Positions 16,217-26,589 of a stretch of 64,000 nt of DNA are shown here, one piece after another (position 1 is the first letter of the stretch; each line of letters opens with the position of its first letter). Origin of the DNA: Burkholderia savannae (GTDB taxonomy: Bacteria; Pseudomonadota; Gammaproteobacteria; Burkholderiales; Burkholderiaceae); NCBI RefSeq assembly GCF_001524445.2, contig NZ_CP013417.1, positions 3,782,001-3,846,000 of the forward strand. Reading direction: 5' to 3'. The position numbers and the translations under genes are program-made. The notes beneath the pieces were generated by a model, which was given only the letters and a program-made list of their open reading frames with translations, made no database searches and was not told the origin of the DNA.

Positions 16217-18220
16217 TCAGTTGAACAGACCGAGCACGGTCTGGAACAGCGAGTCCGCCGTCTGGATCACCTTCGCGTTCGCCTGATACAACTGCTGGTA
16301 CTGCATCAGGTTCGCCGCTTCCTCGTTCTGGTTCACGCCCGACACCGCCTGCTGCTGCGCCGTGATCTGGCCGACGAGCGCCGTCTGCGCGGTGCTCGAC
16401 GCCTTCAGCTGGCTCGCCGCGTTGCCGATCGCGTTCACGTAGCCCGCGTACGCGCCCGTCAGCGTGGTCGTGCCGTTGTTCATCGTCTTCGAGCTCACGA
16501 GCTGCGACAGCGCGAGCGCGTTGCGGCCGTCGTTCGTGCCCTTGTTCGCGCCGATCGTGAACTGATCGCCGTCCGCGGGCGCGCCCGACAGCGACACGCT
16601 CACGCCGTTCATCACGCCGGACGGCGCGGGCTGCGTCGTGCTCGAGATCGTCAGCGACGCGCCGACCGACGCATCGTAAGGCACGGGCGTCGTCGCGCTC
16701 GTGATGTTGACCGACGTCGGCGGCGTGCCCGCGATCGTCACCGTCGTGCCGACCGGGAAGCCGGAGAGCGTCTTCGACGACGCGTTGTAGGTGAGCGTCG
16801 TCGTGCCGGACGGCAGTTGATAGCCCGCGCTCACCGAGCCCTGCGTGATCGCGCCCGTGCCGCTGTTCGTCGACGTGGCCGCCGCGAGCACCGGCGACGC
16901 GGCCGCGATCGCCGAGCCGCTCGAAGTGGCGAGCGCGAAGCCGTCGAGCGCGCCGCGCGTCGGCAGCACGGTGAACGCGTCGCCCGCGGCGGGCGTGGCC
17001 GAAAGCGACAGATTCAAGCCGCCGATCGTCATCGTCGGCGGGTTGGTGGTCGGCGTCGCGGTGCCGACGACGCTGCCCGTCGCGCGATCGGTCAGCGTGT
17101 ACTTCGAGCCGTCGTACGACAGCGAATAGTCGCTCGACGTCGGCTGCGAGCCGTTCGCGAACGACACGGACAGCGTCGCGCCGCCGGTATTGCCCTGATT
17201 CGCGTAGACGGTCGGGCCGCCGGCCGTGAACAGGTTGCCGCCCGGATTGCCCGACAGGTCGATGCCGAGCGCGTTCTGCGCATTGACCTGCGACGCGAAG
17301 CTGACCGCGAGCGCGCCGAGCTGCGCCTGCGCCGGATCGAGCGTCTGGCTGCGGAACGCGAGCAGGCCGCCCAGCGTGCCGCCCGTCAGTGACACGTCGG
17401 GCAGGTACTGCGGGCTGCCCTGCGGATTCGCGCCCGCGACGCCCTGCGACACGATCGTGAGCTCGCTCGGATCGGACTTCGACGCGACCGCGGCCAACTG
17501 ATAGCTCGCATTCCCGACGACGAGCGGCTGGCCGCCCGAAAGGAACACGCTGTAGCTGCCGCTGCTCTGCACGACCTGCACGCCGGCGAGCTGCGACAGG
17601 TTCGACACCGCGAGATCGCGCTGGTCGAGCAGTTGGTTCGGCGGCTGCCCCTGCGCGCTCGCCGACGCGATCTGCTCGTTGAGCTGCGCGATCTGCGCGG
17701 TGTAGCTGTTGATCTGCGTGACGGTGTCGGTGAGCTGAGAATTCACGCTCTGCCGCAGTTGCGAATACTGCTGGCCCGCGGCGACGAGCTGGCTCGCGAG
17801 CGTCTGCGCGTTGCTGATCGCGGTCTGCCGCGCGGACGGATCGGCCGCGTTGTTCGCGACCGTCTGCAGGCCGGTGAAGTAGTTCGTGATCGCGGTCGAG
17901 ATGCCGGCCGTCGGGCTGCCGACGTAGTTGTTCAGTTGCGCGACGAGCGAATAGTAGGTCGACAGCGAGCTGCCTTGCGTCTGCGCCGCGTTGAGCTGGT
18001 TCGACAGATACTGGCTGTACTGCCGCTGGACCGTCACGGTCGTCACGCCTTGCGGCAAATAGCCGCTGCTCGTGTACTGGCCGCTCGCCTCCGAATACAC
18101 GGGGCGCTCGACCGAATAACCGGGCGTCGCCGAATTGCTGATGTTCTGACCGGTCGTGGTGATCCCCCAGAGCGCGGCGTTCAGGCCGCTGATCCCGAGG
18201 TTCATGAGGGTATTGGACAT
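16217..18220 (-). CDS. flgK: Flagellar hook-associated protein FlgK (HAP1)
   Basis: 667 residues, first ring of the hook-filament junction. The N-terminus (LMNLGISGLNAALWGI then TTGQNISNSATPGYSV) is the rod/hook-type motif of axial proteins; the C-terminus (NEEAANLMQYQQLYQANAKV) is the matching helix. I chose ATG 18220, preceded by AGGATCGCGC; longer readings run into Arg/Ala-rich untranslated DNA. A sigma28-like promoter lies about 55 bases upstream. Confidence 0.95.
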   Translation of the reverse strand: MSNTLMNLGISGLNAALWGITTTGQNISNSATPGYSVERPVYSEASGQYTSSGYLPQGVTTVTVQRQYSQYLSNQLNAAQTQGSSLSTYYSLVAQLNNYVGSPTAGISTAITNYFTGLQTVANNAADPSARQTAISNAQTLASQLVAAGQQYSQLRQSVNSQLTDTVTQINSYTAQIAQLNEQIASASAQGQPPNQLLDQRDLAVSNLSQLAGVQVVQSSGSYSVFLSGGQPLVVGNASYQLAAVASKSDPSELTIVSQGVAGANPQGSPQYLPDVSLTGGTLGGLLAFRSQTLDPAQAQLGALAVSFASQVNAQNALGIDLSGNPGGNLFTAGGPTVYANQGNTGGATLSVSFANGSQPTSSDYSLSYDGSKYTLTDRATGSVVGTATPTTNPPTMTIGGLNLSLSATPAAGDAFTVLPTRGALDGFALATSSGSAIAAASPVLAAATSTNSGTGAITQGSVSAGYQLPSGTTTLTYNASSKTLSGFPVGTTVTIAGTPPTSVNITSATTPVPYDASVGASLTISSTTQPAPSGVMNGVSVSLSGAPADGDQFTIGANKGTNDGRNALALSQLVSSKTMNNGTTTLTGAYAGYVNAIGNAASQLKASSTAQTALVGQITAQQQAVSGVNQNEEAANLMQYQQLYQANAKVIQTADSLFQTVLGLFN

Positions 18221-18275
18221 GCGCGATCCTATGAGCCGGCCGCGCCGCGGCTGCCGGGTTGCGTAGACTCCCGGT

Positions 18276-18302
18276 ATAACGGCCGCGCGTGAGAAAAATT
18301 GA
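18276..18302 (-). promoter_or_regulatory. Candidate sigma28 (FliA) promoter for flgKL
   Basis: On the minus strand TCAA, 15 bases, GCCGTTAT. The -10 equals that upstream of flgM; the -35 has one mismatch to TAAA. Placed between ycgR and flgK, so flgKL can be expressed as a late operon. Confidence 0.55.
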
Positions 18303-18417
18303 GGGAATGCGCGCGCAAAAATGCATGCGGCGCGCCGCGGCCGGCGCGCGGGCGCCGTCGCGATGGCTGCGGGCGTCGCGTGCGGCCTGGCCCGCACGGG
18401 CGCGATGGCCGCGCGGC

Positions 18418-19176
18418 TCAGGCCCGCGCGAGCTGCCGGCGCTTCATCTCGAGCTGCGTGATGAGGCGCTGCAGCGTGTTCTCCGCGCTGCCCGGCAGCG
18501 ACAGGAAGCGAAAGCCCAGTTGGTAGCGGCGCGTGCCGTTCGGCGCGTCGGTCGAGCGGTGCGACACGAGCTGCAGATCGAGCGACAGCATCCCATGGCC
18601 GTTCAGGTTCAATTCGACGTCGGGCAGCGTCGTGCCGAGCTCGAGCGTCGACACGCGCTCGTCGACCGTGCGCAACCCGAGGCCGCCGAGCGACAGGTTG
18701 TGCACTTCGAACAGGAAAGTCTCGCCGTCCGGCAGCTTGCCGCGGCACACGTAAGGATCGAGGATCGGCGCGTCGACGCGGAAATATTCGCGGCGCTGCA
18801 CGCAGTACAGCACGTCGGGGAAATCGGCTTCGAACGCGGGAAGGTTCTCGTAGCGGGTCTCGCGCGGGGTCGCGGTCGAGAATTCGACGCGCACGCCCTC
18901 CGGCGCCGCATGAAACACGCAGTCCGGCGCGGCGAGGATGCCCGCGTTCTGGTCGGCGAGCGCGCCCCAGTCGAACACGAAGGTTCGCGCGCCGACGTCG
19001 ACGTCGAGAATGCGCGTGACAAGCTGACCGCCCTGGTACTGGACGGTCAGGAAATCTCCTCGATTGACGAGATTGCGCAGCTGCACGCCGATCTCGAGCG
19101 GATTGCGGCGGCCGTAATCATGGCCGGAATGCGCGGCGGCGCTCGCGGCCTGACTCGTCGACTGTTCGGTATTCAT
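18418..19176 (-). CDS. ycgR: PilZ-domain flagellar brake protein YcgR
   Basis: 252 residues. A cyclic-di-GMP receptor that interacts with the flagellar motor and slows it. The N-terminal YcgR domain covers about 25-115; the PilZ domain after it has the ligand motif RREYFR (about 128-133) and NLSLGGLGL (about 158-166, the D/NxSxxG box). Both halves of the binding site are present, so it should bind c-di-GMP. It sits inside the flg locus and has its own sigma28 promoter, which agrees with a late flagellar role. Confidence 0.9.
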   Translation of the reverse strand: MNTEQSTSQAASAAAHSGHDYGRRNPLEIGVQLRNLVNRGDFLTVQYQGGQLVTRILDVDVGARTFVFDWGALADQNAGILAAPDCVFHAAPEGVRVEFSTATPRETRYENLPAFEADFPDVLYCVQRREYFRVDAPILDPYVCRGKLPDGETFLFEVHNLSLGGLGLRTVDERVSTLELGTTLPDVELNLNGHGMLSLDLQLVSHRSTDAPNGTRRYQLGFRFLSLPGSAENTLQRLITQLEMKRRQLARA

Positions 19177-19267
19177 GGCTTGCCGGTATTTTATCTCGAT
19201 GCGCCTGGCGGACTTCGGGGGCGCGTTATGACCAGGCGCGATCCGCCCGATCGTTGGTCTCTCACGT

Positions 19268-19295
19268 TTAGCGGCAACAGCAGCGCAAAGTTTAG
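19268..19295 (-). promoter_or_regulatory. Sigma28 (FliA) promoter of ycgR
   Basis: On the minus strand CTAAA, 15 bases, GCCGCTAA: a full match to the TAAA-N15-GCCGATAA consensus apart from one base. It lies about 90 bases upstream of ycgR in the gap after flgJ. Confidence 0.75.
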
Positions 19296-19391
19296 ATCGA
19301 AACCCGAGTTTATTTTTTCAGCAAACGTTAAAACCGCGCGAGGCCAGGCCTGGCGCGGTCCGAAATGTACCGAACGGTTGCTCGGCTTGCG

Positions 19392-20327
19392 TCAGCCGAT
19401 CTGCTGCATGATCGAAATCAGCTTTTTCGCGTAGTGCGGATCGGTCGCATAGCCGGCCTTCTGCATCCCGTGCGCGAAGCCTTCCGCGCTCTGCCCCGAG
19501 TTCAGCACGCCCGCGTAGCGCGGGTTGTTCTTCAACAGGCTCGCGTAGTCGGTCATCGCGTGCTCGTACGAGTCGTACGCGCGGAACTGCGCGACGACGC
19601 GGTGCGGCTTGCCGTTCGAATACTCGGTCGTGACGGCCGACACCGTGCGCCCCGTCCAGCCCTTCGTCGCCTTGATGCCGAATACGTTGTAGCTCGATTC
19701 GCCGTTCGCGCCGCGGATCTCGCGCTTGCCCCAGCCCGATTCGAGCGCCGCCTGGCCGACGATGAAGCGCGCCGGAATGCCGGTGGCCGCGCTCGCCGCC
19801 TGCGCGGCGCCCGCCATCTTCTCGACGAACGCGGCCGCCCGCTCGGAGCCGCCGTTGCCCTTGAGCGGCGGCGTGAGCGCGCTCGCCGCCGAATAGCCGC
19901 GCTTGCCCGCGAGCGCGCCGTTGCCGGGCGCCCCGTTCGCGTTCGCATACGCCTTCGCGAGCGCGCTCATCGCGGCCATGCCGCCTTCGCTCTGCGTGTC
20001 GGGCGCGACATTCGCGTTGCGCATCAGCTGCTTCGTCAGCGCGTCGGCGACGCCGATTCCCTTCGACGACAGCTGCTGCGCGAGCTGCTGGTCGAGCATC
20101 GACGTGTACGTCTTCGTCGAGTTCGAATCGAACGGGCTGTCCGACGGCGTCGCGTCGCGCATGCTCTTGAGCATCATCTGCGTGAACATCGCGTCGAACT
20201 GGCCCGCGACCATCTTCACGCCTTCGCGCGGCGTCGCCGCCGCGGCCTTCGAGCGCAGCGCGTCGAACCCTTGAACGTCGAGCGCGAAGCGCTGCGACAG
20301 ATCGTTCGCTTTCGTGAAAGTCGTCAC
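19392..20327 (-). CDS. flgJ: Flagellar rod-assembly muramidase FlgJ
   Basis: 311 residues. The N-terminal rod-binding domain (about 10-115) has the family pattern KMVAGQFDAMFTQMMLKSMRD; the C-terminal GH73 glucosaminidase domain (about 160-311) opens the peptidoglycan for the growing rod. The catalytic glutamate is seen in QAALESGWGKREI, and SYNVFGIKA is the conserved box. A low-complexity linker with Ala/Asn joins the parts. Begins one base before the end region of flgI, so the operon runs flgB to flgJ. Confidence 0.95.
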   Translation of the reverse strand: MTTFTKANDLSQRFALDVQGFDALRSKAAAATPREGVKMVAGQFDAMFTQMMLKSMRDATPSDSPFDSNSTKTYTSMLDQQLAQQLSSKGIGVADALTKQLMRNANVAPDTQSEGGMAAMSALAKAYANANGAPGNGALAGKRGYSAASALTPPLKGNGGSERAAAFVEKMAGAAQAASAATGIPARFIVGQAALESGWGKREIRGANGESSYNVFGIKATKGWTGRTVSAVTTEYSNGKPHRVVAQFRAYDSYEHAMTDYASLLKNNPRYAGVLNSGQSAEGFAHGMQKAGYATDPHYAKKLISIMQQIG

Positions 20328-21521
20328 TTAGATGATCTCCAGATCCGCGCGCAGCGCGCCCGCCGCCTTCATCGCCTGAAGGATCGACATCAGATCCGCG
20401 GGCGTCGCGCCGAGCGAGTTGAGCGCCTTCACCACTTCGGCGAGGTTCGCGCCCGCCGTCACCATCCGCAGCGAGCCGTTGTCCTGCTTGAGCTGGATCT
20501 GCGACTGCTGCGCGACGACCGTCTGGCCATTCGAGAACGGCCCCGGCTGCGACACGACGGGCTGCGTATTGACGATGACCGACAGATTGCCGTGCGCGAC
20601 CGCGCAGTTCTGCAGCGTCACCATCTGATTCATCACGATCGAGCCCGTGCGCGCGTTCAGGATCACCTTCGCCGCCGCCTTCTCGGGGCTCACTTCGAGG
20701 TTCTGCAGCCGCGCCATGAACGCGACCTGCTGCGCCGAATCGGCGGGCGCCGTCAGCTGGATCGTGCGGCCGTCGAGCGCCGTCGCGGTGCCCGCGCCGA
20801 AGCTCGAGTTCACCGCCGACACGATCCGCTGCGCGGTGCCGTAATCCATGTCGTTCAATTGCAGCTGCAGCGTGCCGTTCATCTGCGCGAGCGCGTTCGG
20901 CACCGAGCGCTCGACGATCGCGCCGCCCGCGACCCGCCCCGCCGCGAGCTGGTTCACCTGCACGCGGCTGCCGTTCGCCGCCGCGCCCGCGCCGCCCACC
21001 GCCATGTTGCCCTGCGCGAGCGCGTACACCTGGCCGTCCGCGCCCTTCAGGGGCGTGAGCAGCAGCGTGCCGCCGCGCAGGCTCTTCGCGTTGCCGAGCG
21101 ACGACACCGTCACGTCGATCGCCTCGCCCGGCCGCGCGAACGGCGGCAGCGTCGCCGTCACCATCACCGCGGCGACGTTCTTCAGCTGCATGTTCGTCAT
21201 CGCCGACGAGCCGCCGCCGTTCGCCGCGCCGTTGTTGATCGAGATGCCGAGGTTCGCGAGCATGTTCGCGAGCGTCTGCGTGGTGAACGGCGTCTGCATC
21301 GTCTGGTCGCCGGTGCCGTCGAGGCCGACGACGAGGCCGTAGCCGATCAGCGGGTTGTCGCGCACGCCCTGGATCTGCGCGAGATCCTTCAGGCGCTCCG
21401 CGCGCGCGGCGACGGGCGCGAATGCGAGCGCGAGCGCGCAGGCGGCGAGCGCGCAGCGCGCCGCCGCGCGGCGATTCGATCGGACGAGAGGGCGCACGAC
21501 GCGCGCGAGCAAGGTACGCAT
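20328..21521 (-). CDS. flgI: Flagellar P-ring protein FlgI
   Basis: 397 residues from ATG 21521; a GTG at 21533 would add four codons and overlap flgH. Builds the P ring in the peptidoglycan layer. A Sec signal peptide with a basic head and alanine-rich core ends near [15 protein letters not shown], after which the mature protein starts with the family motif [21 protein letters not shown]. The C-terminus ([24 protein letters not shown]) is also typical. Confidence 0.95.
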   Translation of the reverse strand: MRTLLARVVRPLVRSNRRAAARCALAACALALAFAPVAARAERLKDLAQIQGVRDNPLIGYGLVVGLDGTGDQTMQTPFTTQTLANMLANLGISINNGAANGGGSSAMTNMQLKNVAAVMVTATLPPFARPGEAIDVTVSSLGNAKSLRGGTLLLTPLKGADGQVYALAQGNMAVGGAGAAANGSRVQVNQLAAGRVAGGAIVERSVPNALAQMNGTLQLQLNDMDYGTAQRIVSAVNSSFGAGTATALDGRTIQLTAPADSAQQVAFMARLQNLEVSPEKAAAKVILNARTGSIVMNQMVTLQNCAVAHGNLSVIVNTQPVVSQPGPFSNGQTVVAQQSQIQLKQDNGSLRMVTAGANLAEVVKALNSLGATPADLMSILQAMKAAGALRADLEII

Positions 21522-21526
21522 CGTCT

Positions 21527-22249
21527 TCACCACGGCGCGATGTTGAGGAAGAAGCGTTGCAGCCAGCCCATCGTCTCGGCTTCGTTGATGTAGCCCTTCG
21601 CCGAGTATTCGATCTTCGCGTCCGCGACCTGCGTCGAGTAGACCGAGTTCTGGCCCGAGATCGTGTTCGGATTGACGACGCCCGAGAAGCGCACGAATTC
21701 GTTGCCCTGGTTGATGAGCATCTGCTTCTCGCCGCTGACGATGAGGTTGCCGTTCGGCAGCACGTTCGTCACCGTCACGGTGATCGTGCCGTTGAACGTG
21801 TTCGCCGCGCTCGCGCCGCCCGTCGCGGTGAACTTGTTCGCGCCCTCCGCCGACAGGTTCGCCTTGTTGAAGAGGCCGCCCAAGAAGCCCGCCGTCGGCA
21901 CGTCGAAGCTCGTGTTGCCCTGCCGGTTCGTGTTCGCGCCAGACGACTTCGTCGCGTTGATGTTCTCCGCGATCACGATCGTCAGGATGTCGCCGACGTT
22001 GCGCGGCCGCTGATCCTCGAAGAGCGGCCGGCCCGCGTAGCCCGGGTTGTAGATCGAGCCGGGCGCCTGCATCGCGGGCGGCATCGGCGGCGGCGCCGAC
22101 ATCGGCTGCTGCGTGATCGGCTCGCGCGGCAGCTGCGCGCAGCCCGCGAGCGCGAGCGCGGCGGCGGCGAGCGCGGCGGCGGCCGGACGGCGCGCGGCCG
22201 CGACGCGCGCGCGGCGCGCCGATGGCGGAAGGAAACGAACCTGCTTCAT
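21527..22249 (-). CDS. flgH: Flagellar L-ring lipoprotein FlgH
   Basis: 240 residues. Outer-membrane ring of the basal body. A lipoprotein signal ends in the lipobox LAGC (cysteine near residue 37) for lipid attachment. The conserved body contains [16 protein letters not shown] and [20 protein letters not shown], both diagnostic. Ends at the start of flgI. Confidence 0.95.
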   Translation of the reverse strand: MKQVRFLPPSARRARVAAARRPAAAALAAAALALAGCAQLPREPITQQPMSAPPPMPPAMQAPGSIYNPGYAGRPLFEDQRPRNVGDILTIVIAENINATKSSGANTNRQGNTSFDVPTAGFLGGLFNKANLSAEGANKFTATGGASAANTFNGTITVTVTNVLPNGNLIVSGEKQMLINQGNEFVRFSGVVNPNTISGQNSVYSTQVADAKIEYSAKGYINEAETMGWLQRFFLNIAPW

Positions 22250-22269
22250 GGCTTCTGACCTGGGGCCCG

Positions 22270-23058
22270 TTAGCGCGACATCTGCGTAACGGTCTGCAGC
22301 ATCTGGTCGGACGTCGTCACGGCCTTGCTGTTGATTTCGTACGCGCGCTGCGTCTGGATCATGTTGACGAGCTCCTGAACGACGTTCACGTTCGACGATT
22401 CGACATAGCCCTGCTTGAGCGTGCCCGCGCCGTTCAGGCCCGGCTGCGACACGTTCGGCTGCCCCGACGACGTCGTCTCCGCGAACAGGTTCTCGCCCTT
22501 CGCGTCGAGGCCGGCCGGGTTGATGAACGTCGCGATCTGGAGCGCGCCGATCTGCACCGCGTTGTTCGAGCCCGGCTGCGTGATCGACACGACGCCGTCG
22601 CTGCCGATCGTGAGCGACGTCGCGTTCTGCGGAATCGTGATCGCCGGAATCACCTGATAGCCGCTCGACGTGACGAGCTGGCCCTGCGCGTTGGTCTGGA
22701 ACGAGCCGTCGCGCGTGTACGCATTCGTGCCGTCCGGCATCAGCACCTGGAAGAAGCCCTGGCCGTTGATCGCGATGTCTTTCGAGCCGCCCGTCTGCTG
22801 CAGGCTGCCCTGCGTATACAGCCGCTCGGTCGCGACCTGCTGGACGCCCGTGCCGAGCTGCAGGCCCGACGGCAGCTCGGTCTGCTGCGTCGCGTTCGCG
22901 CCCGGCTGGCGGATGGTCTGGTACATCAGGTCCTCGAACACCGCGCGCGAGCCCTTGAAGCCGTTGGTGCTCACGTTCGCGAGGTTGTTCGAGATCACGT
23001 CCATCTGCGCCTGTTGCGCATTCATGCCGGTCGCGGCGATGTAAAGGGAACGGTTCAC
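22270..23058 (-). CDS. flgG: Flagellar distal rod protein FlgG
   Basis: 262 residues, usual length for FlgG. Starts with GTG preceded by GGAG. The N-terminal rod motif reads [18 protein letters not shown] then [19 protein letters not shown], and the C-terminal one [19 protein letters not shown]. Forms the distal rod through the rings. Confidence 0.96.
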   Translation of the reverse strand: MNRSLYIAATGMNAQQAQMDVISNNLANVSTNGFKGSRAVFEDLMYQTIRQPGANATQQTELPSGLQLGTGVQQVATERLYTQGSLQQTGGSKDIAINGQGFFQVLMPDGTNAYTRDGSFQTNAQGQLVTSSGYQVIPAITIPQNATSLTIGSDGVVSITQPGSNNAVQIGALQIATFINPAGLDAKGENLFAETTSSGQPNVSQPGLNGAGTLKQGYVESSNVNVVQELVNMIQTQRAYEINSKAVTTSDQMLQTVTQMSR

Positions 23059-23090
23059 GTGTTGACTCCTTGTCTGGCGCTTCGCGGCGC

Positions 23091-23852
23091 TCAGCTGAAA
23101 TTGAGCAGCTGGTTCGCCGCCTGCTCGTTCTGGTCGGCGGACTGGATCAGCTTCGTCTGCAATTCGAACGCGCGCGCGTTGTCGATCATCGACACCATCG
23201 CCGCCACCGGATTGACGTTGCTGCCTTCGAGCGAATTCGGCACGACCTTCACGGCCGGATCGGCGTCGGCGGGATTACCGTCCGCGGTGCGGAACAGGCC
23301 GTCGTTGCCGCGCGTCATCGTCGCGGCGTCGGGGTTCACGAGCTTCAGTTGATCGATCATCGCGACGGCGGTCGGCGGATCGCCCGGCATCAGCGCCGAC
23401 ACCGTGCCGTCCGCGCCGATCGTCAGCTGCGCGTTCGGCGGCACCGCGAGCGGGCCGCCGTTGCCGACGACGGGCAAGTTGCTCGCGGTCACGAGCTGCC
23501 CGTTCTCGTCCACGTGCAGGTTGCCCGCGCGCGTGTACGCCTCGCTGCCGTCCGGCAGCATCACGGACAGCCAGCCCGGCCCCTGAACCGCGACGTCGAG
23601 CGGATTGCCCGTGCGCTCGATCGGGCCCGACGTGAAGTCCGCGCCGGGCGTCGACGACAGCGTGTAGGTGCGCGTCGTCGCCGGATCGACGTTGCCGCTG
23701 CCGTCGTCGAAGTTCATCGGCACCGCGCGAAACGTCGCGAGCTGCGCGCGGAACCCCGTCGTCGACGCGTTCGCGAGGTTGTTCGCGACGACGGACTGCT
23801 GCTCGAGCGACTGCGTCGCGCCCGTCATCGCCGTATAGATCAGTCGGTCCAT
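23091..23852 (-). CDS. flgF: Flagellar proximal rod protein FlgF
   Basis: 253 residues. N-terminus ([18 protein letters not shown] then [14 protein letters not shown]) and C-terminus ([20 protein letters not shown]) show the axial rod motifs; it is the FlgF paralogue by position between flgE and flgG and by length. Confidence 0.95.
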   Translation of the reverse strand: MDRLIYTAMTGATQSLEQQSVVANNLANASTTGFRAQLATFRAVPMNFDDGSGNVDPATTRTYTLSSTPGADFTSGPIERTGNPLDVAVQGPGWLSVMLPDGSEAYTRAGNLHVDENGQLVTASNLPVVGNGGPLAVPPNAQLTIGADGTVSALMPGDPPTAVAMIDQLKLVNPDAATMTRGNDGLFRTADGNPADADPAVKVVPNSLEGSNVNPVAAMVSMIDNARAFELQTKLIQSADQNEQAANQLLNFS

Positions 23853-23877
23853 GGCTGGCTGTTGTCCGCGAAGGCGA

Positions 23878-25119
23878 TTACAGGTTGATGAGCGTCTGGT
23901 CGACGGTCTGCTGCGTCTTGATCGTCTGCGCGTTCGCCTGGTAGTTGCGCTGCGCGGTGATCAAGTCGACGAGCTGGCTCGTCAGGTCGACGTTCGAGTT
24001 TTCGAGCGCGCTGCCTTGCAGCGTCCCGTGGTTCGTGCTGCCGGGCGCCGAGATCTGCGGCACGCCCGACGCGGCCGTCTCGACGTACTGGTTGTTGCCG
24101 ACGTTCGCGAGGCCGTTCGGGTTGTTGAAGTTCGCGAGCACGATCTGGCCGAGCGTCGACGTCTGGCCGTTCGAGTAGTTGCCCGTGACCTTGCCGTCCG
24201 TGCCGATCGAGAAGGTCGTCAGCATGCCGCTCGCGAAGCCGTTCTGCGCGAGGTTGTTGATGCCGCTCTTGCCGCCGTACTGCGTCGTGCCGGTGAGGTC
24301 GAGCGTCAGGGTCTGCGGGTTCGCCGCGCCCGTCGTCGTCGGGATCGTGAACGAGAACTGGCCGACGTTCGTCGTCGGCGCGCCGCCCGGCACCGTCGTG
24401 CCCGTGATCGTGCCGCCCGTGTTGAAGCCGACCGCGCCGAGATCGGTCGGCGTCTGGCCGGACGGGCCCGCGTACGTCTCCCACTGGCCCGACGTCGCGC
24501 TCTTCACGAAATACAGGTTGACGTTCTGCGAGCCGCCGAGCGTGTCGAACACCTGCACCGACGTCGTGTAGTTGTAGCTCGTCGGATCGGAATAGTTGAA
24601 CGGCGTCGTCGTCGGCACCGGATCTTGCGAGTTCAGGTTGAACTGGCCGGTGATCTTCGTCGTCGCGGTCGGCGCGATGTTGGTCGTCGGCGCCTGCAGC
24701 GGCACGGTCGCCGCGGTGTTGATCACGCCGTTCGCGTTCGCCGCGTAGCCCATCAGGTTCAGGCCCTGCGAGTTGACGATGTAGCCGTTCTTGTCGCGCT
24801 GGAACGTGCCGTCGCGCGAGTACGTGGTCACGCCGTTGTTCGACATCTGGAAGAAGCCGTTGCCGTTGATCGCGACGTTCAGCGACGACGTGCTGGACGA
24901 GATCGTGCCCTGGCTGAACTGCTGCTGCACCGACGCGAGCATCGTGCCGATGCCGATCGGGTTGTTCACGGCCGATGCGACCGAATTCGCGTACATGTCG
25001 GAAAACTGCGCGGTGCTGCCCTTGAAGCCCACCGTGTTGGCGTTCGCGATGTTGTTGCCGATCACGTCGAGATCGCTCGACGCGCCCGCCAAACCGCTCA
25101 AACCCTGTTGATAGCCCAT
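23878..25119 (-). CDS. flgE: Flagellar hook protein FlgE
   Basis: 413 residues, the main subunit of the hook. N-terminus MGYQQGLSGLAGASSDLDVI with NNIANANTVGFKGS; C-terminus LVDLITAQRNYQANAQTIKT. The Thr/Gly/Asn-rich middle is the surface-exposed D1/D2 region. Follows flgD by 27 bases with GGAGACCGAG ahead of the ATG. Confidence 0.96.
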   Translation of the reverse strand: MGYQQGLSGLAGASSDLDVIGNNIANANTVGFKGSTAQFSDMYANSVASAVNNPIGIGTMLASVQQQFSQGTISSSTSSLNVAINGNGFFQMSNNGVTTYSRDGTFQRDKNGYIVNSQGLNLMGYAANANGVINTAATVPLQAPTTNIAPTATTKITGQFNLNSQDPVPTTTPFNYSDPTSYNYTTSVQVFDTLGGSQNVNLYFVKSATSGQWETYAGPSGQTPTDLGAVGFNTGGTITGTTVPGGAPTTNVGQFSFTIPTTTGAANPQTLTLDLTGTTQYGGKSGINNLAQNGFASGMLTTFSIGTDGKVTGNYSNGQTSTLGQIVLANFNNPNGLANVGNNQYVETAASGVPQISAPGSTNHGTLQGSALENSNVDLTSQLVDLITAQRNYQANAQTIKTQQTVDQTLINL

Positions 25120-25146
25120 CTCGGTCTCCGTAGCGAAGAAGCTGGA

Positions 25147-26022
25147 TTAGTTGGTGGAAGACGAGGAGCTGCCGTTCGACGCGCTCTTCGTGTTCGGGAA
25201 AATCGACGCGACCTGGCTGAAGCCGACCGTCGAGCCGTTCGACAGCACGAGCCCCGGCGTGCCGTCCGCCTGCTTGACGACGCTCAGCACCTGCGCGGAC
25301 GACAGCGTCGTGGGCGCGTACTGCTTGCCGGACGTGTCGGTGTAGCTCGCGCTGATCGTGTAGGTGCCGTCGGGCAGCGCGTTGCCGGCCGTGTCGGTCG
25401 GCGTCCAGTTGAACGGCACCGTGCCCGCCGACTGCGCGCCCGCGTTGATCGTGTTGACGACGACGCCCGACGCGTTCTTCACGGTGATCGTCAGGTTCGA
25501 CACGGCGCTCGTGAGCTGCACGCCGAACGGCGAGGCCGCGCCGCTCTTGACGGGCACGGTGTTGCCCGGGGCGAGCACGTTCGAGCCGATCAGCATCGCC
25601 GCCTGGGTCTGCTGGCCCGCGGTGAGCTGCGACGACAGCGACGTGAGCGCCGTGTTCAGTTGCGCGATGCCGCTCACGGTGTTGATCTGCGCGAGCTGCG
25701 ACGTCATCTGCGAGCTGTCGACGGGGCTCGTCGGGTCCTGATTCTTGAGTTGCGTGACGAGCAGCGTGAGGAACGTCGTCTGCAGGTCGGCCGCCGACGT
25801 CGTCGACAGCGAGCTCGCGACGTTGATGTTCGCGTTCGTGCCGCCGGTGCCGCCGGCGCCGTTCGTACCGTTCGTGCCGCTGGCGTTGCCGGCGCCGCTC
25901 GTGCCGCTCGCCGCGTTCGTGCCCGTCGTGCTCGACGATTGGCTGTTCGAGCTCATCGTGTCGAACGGCAGCGGGTTCACGGTGGTGCCGCTGCTGCCGA
26001 TGGTCGTAAAGGAGGATGTCAT
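25147..26022 (-). CDS. flgD: Flagellar hook capping/scaffold protein FlgD
   Basis: 291 residues. Hook-assembly scaffold placed at the tip during hook polymerisation. The conserved N-terminal segment reads TTFLTLLVTQLKNQDPTSPV with DSSQMTSQLAQINTVSG; a C-terminal FlgD/Tudor-FNIII part contains FNWTPTDTAGNALPDGTYTI. The first 70 residues are extra Ser/Gly/Asn-rich low-complexity sequence compared with E. coli. Confidence 0.95.
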   Translation of the reverse strand: MTSSFTTIGSSGTTVNPLPFDTMSSNSQSSSTTGTNAASGTSGAGNASGTNGTNGAGGTGGTNANINVASSLSTTSAADLQTTFLTLLVTQLKNQDPTSPVDSSQMTSQLAQINTVSGIAQLNTALTSLSSQLTAGQQTQAAMLIGSNVLAPGNTVPVKSGAASPFGVQLTSAVSNLTITVKNASGVVVNTINAGAQSAGTVPFNWTPTDTAGNALPDGTYTISASYTDTSGKQYAPTTLSSAQVLSVVKQADGTPGLVLSNGSTVGFSQVASIFPNTKSASNGSSSSSTN

Positions 26023-26074
26023 CCCGGTTCGCCTTTCTCTGCTATGCGTGTTTCGGTCGATGGAAAGCCGCGCG

Positions 26075-26500
26075 TCAGCTGCCGATCGTCAGCGTCTTCA
26101 GCATCAGCTGCTTCGCGGTGTTGAGCGTCTCGACGTTCGCCTGGTACGAGCGCGACGCGGAAATCATGTTGACCATCTCCTGCACCGGATCGACGTTCGG
26201 CATCGTCACGTAGCCGTTCTGGTCGGCGGCGGGGTTCGACGGGTCGTAGGTCGTCTTCATCGGCGACGGATCGTCGATCACCTTGGTCACCTGCACGCCG
26301 CCGACGCCCTGGCCCGACGCGGTGCGCGCGCGCCCCATCGGCGCGGTCGCGAACACCACCTGCTTCGCCTTGTAGGGCTTGCCGTCGGGGCCCGTCGCGC
26401 TGTCGGCGTTCGCGAGATTCGACGCCGTCACGTTCAGACGCTGCGACTGGGCCGACATCGCGGAACCCGCAACATCGAAAATGTTCATCAATGAAGGCAT
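26075..26500 (-). CDS. flgC: Flagellar proximal rod protein FlgC
   Basis: 141 residues. AAGGAG lies 5-10 bases ahead of the ATG. N-terminal motif [20 protein letters not shown] and C-terminal motif [20 protein letters not shown]. Part of the proximal rod with FlgB and FlgF. Confidence 0.96.
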   Translation of the reverse strand: MPSLMNIFDVAGSAMSAQSQRLNVTASNLANADSATGPDGKPYKAKQVVFATAPMGRARTASGQGVGGVQVTKVIDDPSPMKTTYDPSNPAADQNGYVTMPNVDPVQEMVNMISASRSYQANVETLNTAKQLMLKTLTIGS

Positions 26501-26589
26501 GCGTACTCCTTATCGCGTTGCGCGCTCATTCAACCGTTTCCCGTGACGCGCGCGACACGCGGGAAAAAGCAAAGCGCCGAAGCGGCGCG

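Noticed and set aside
14279..17392. 1037-codon plus-strand frame opposite flgL/flgK
   Set aside because: Antisense shadow with almost only Arg, Ala, Val and His.
14106..18326. 1406-codon minus-strand frame across the permease, flgL and flgK
   Set aside because: It runs out of frame through three well-supported genes and the flgL terminator; its composition is Arg/Ala-rich.
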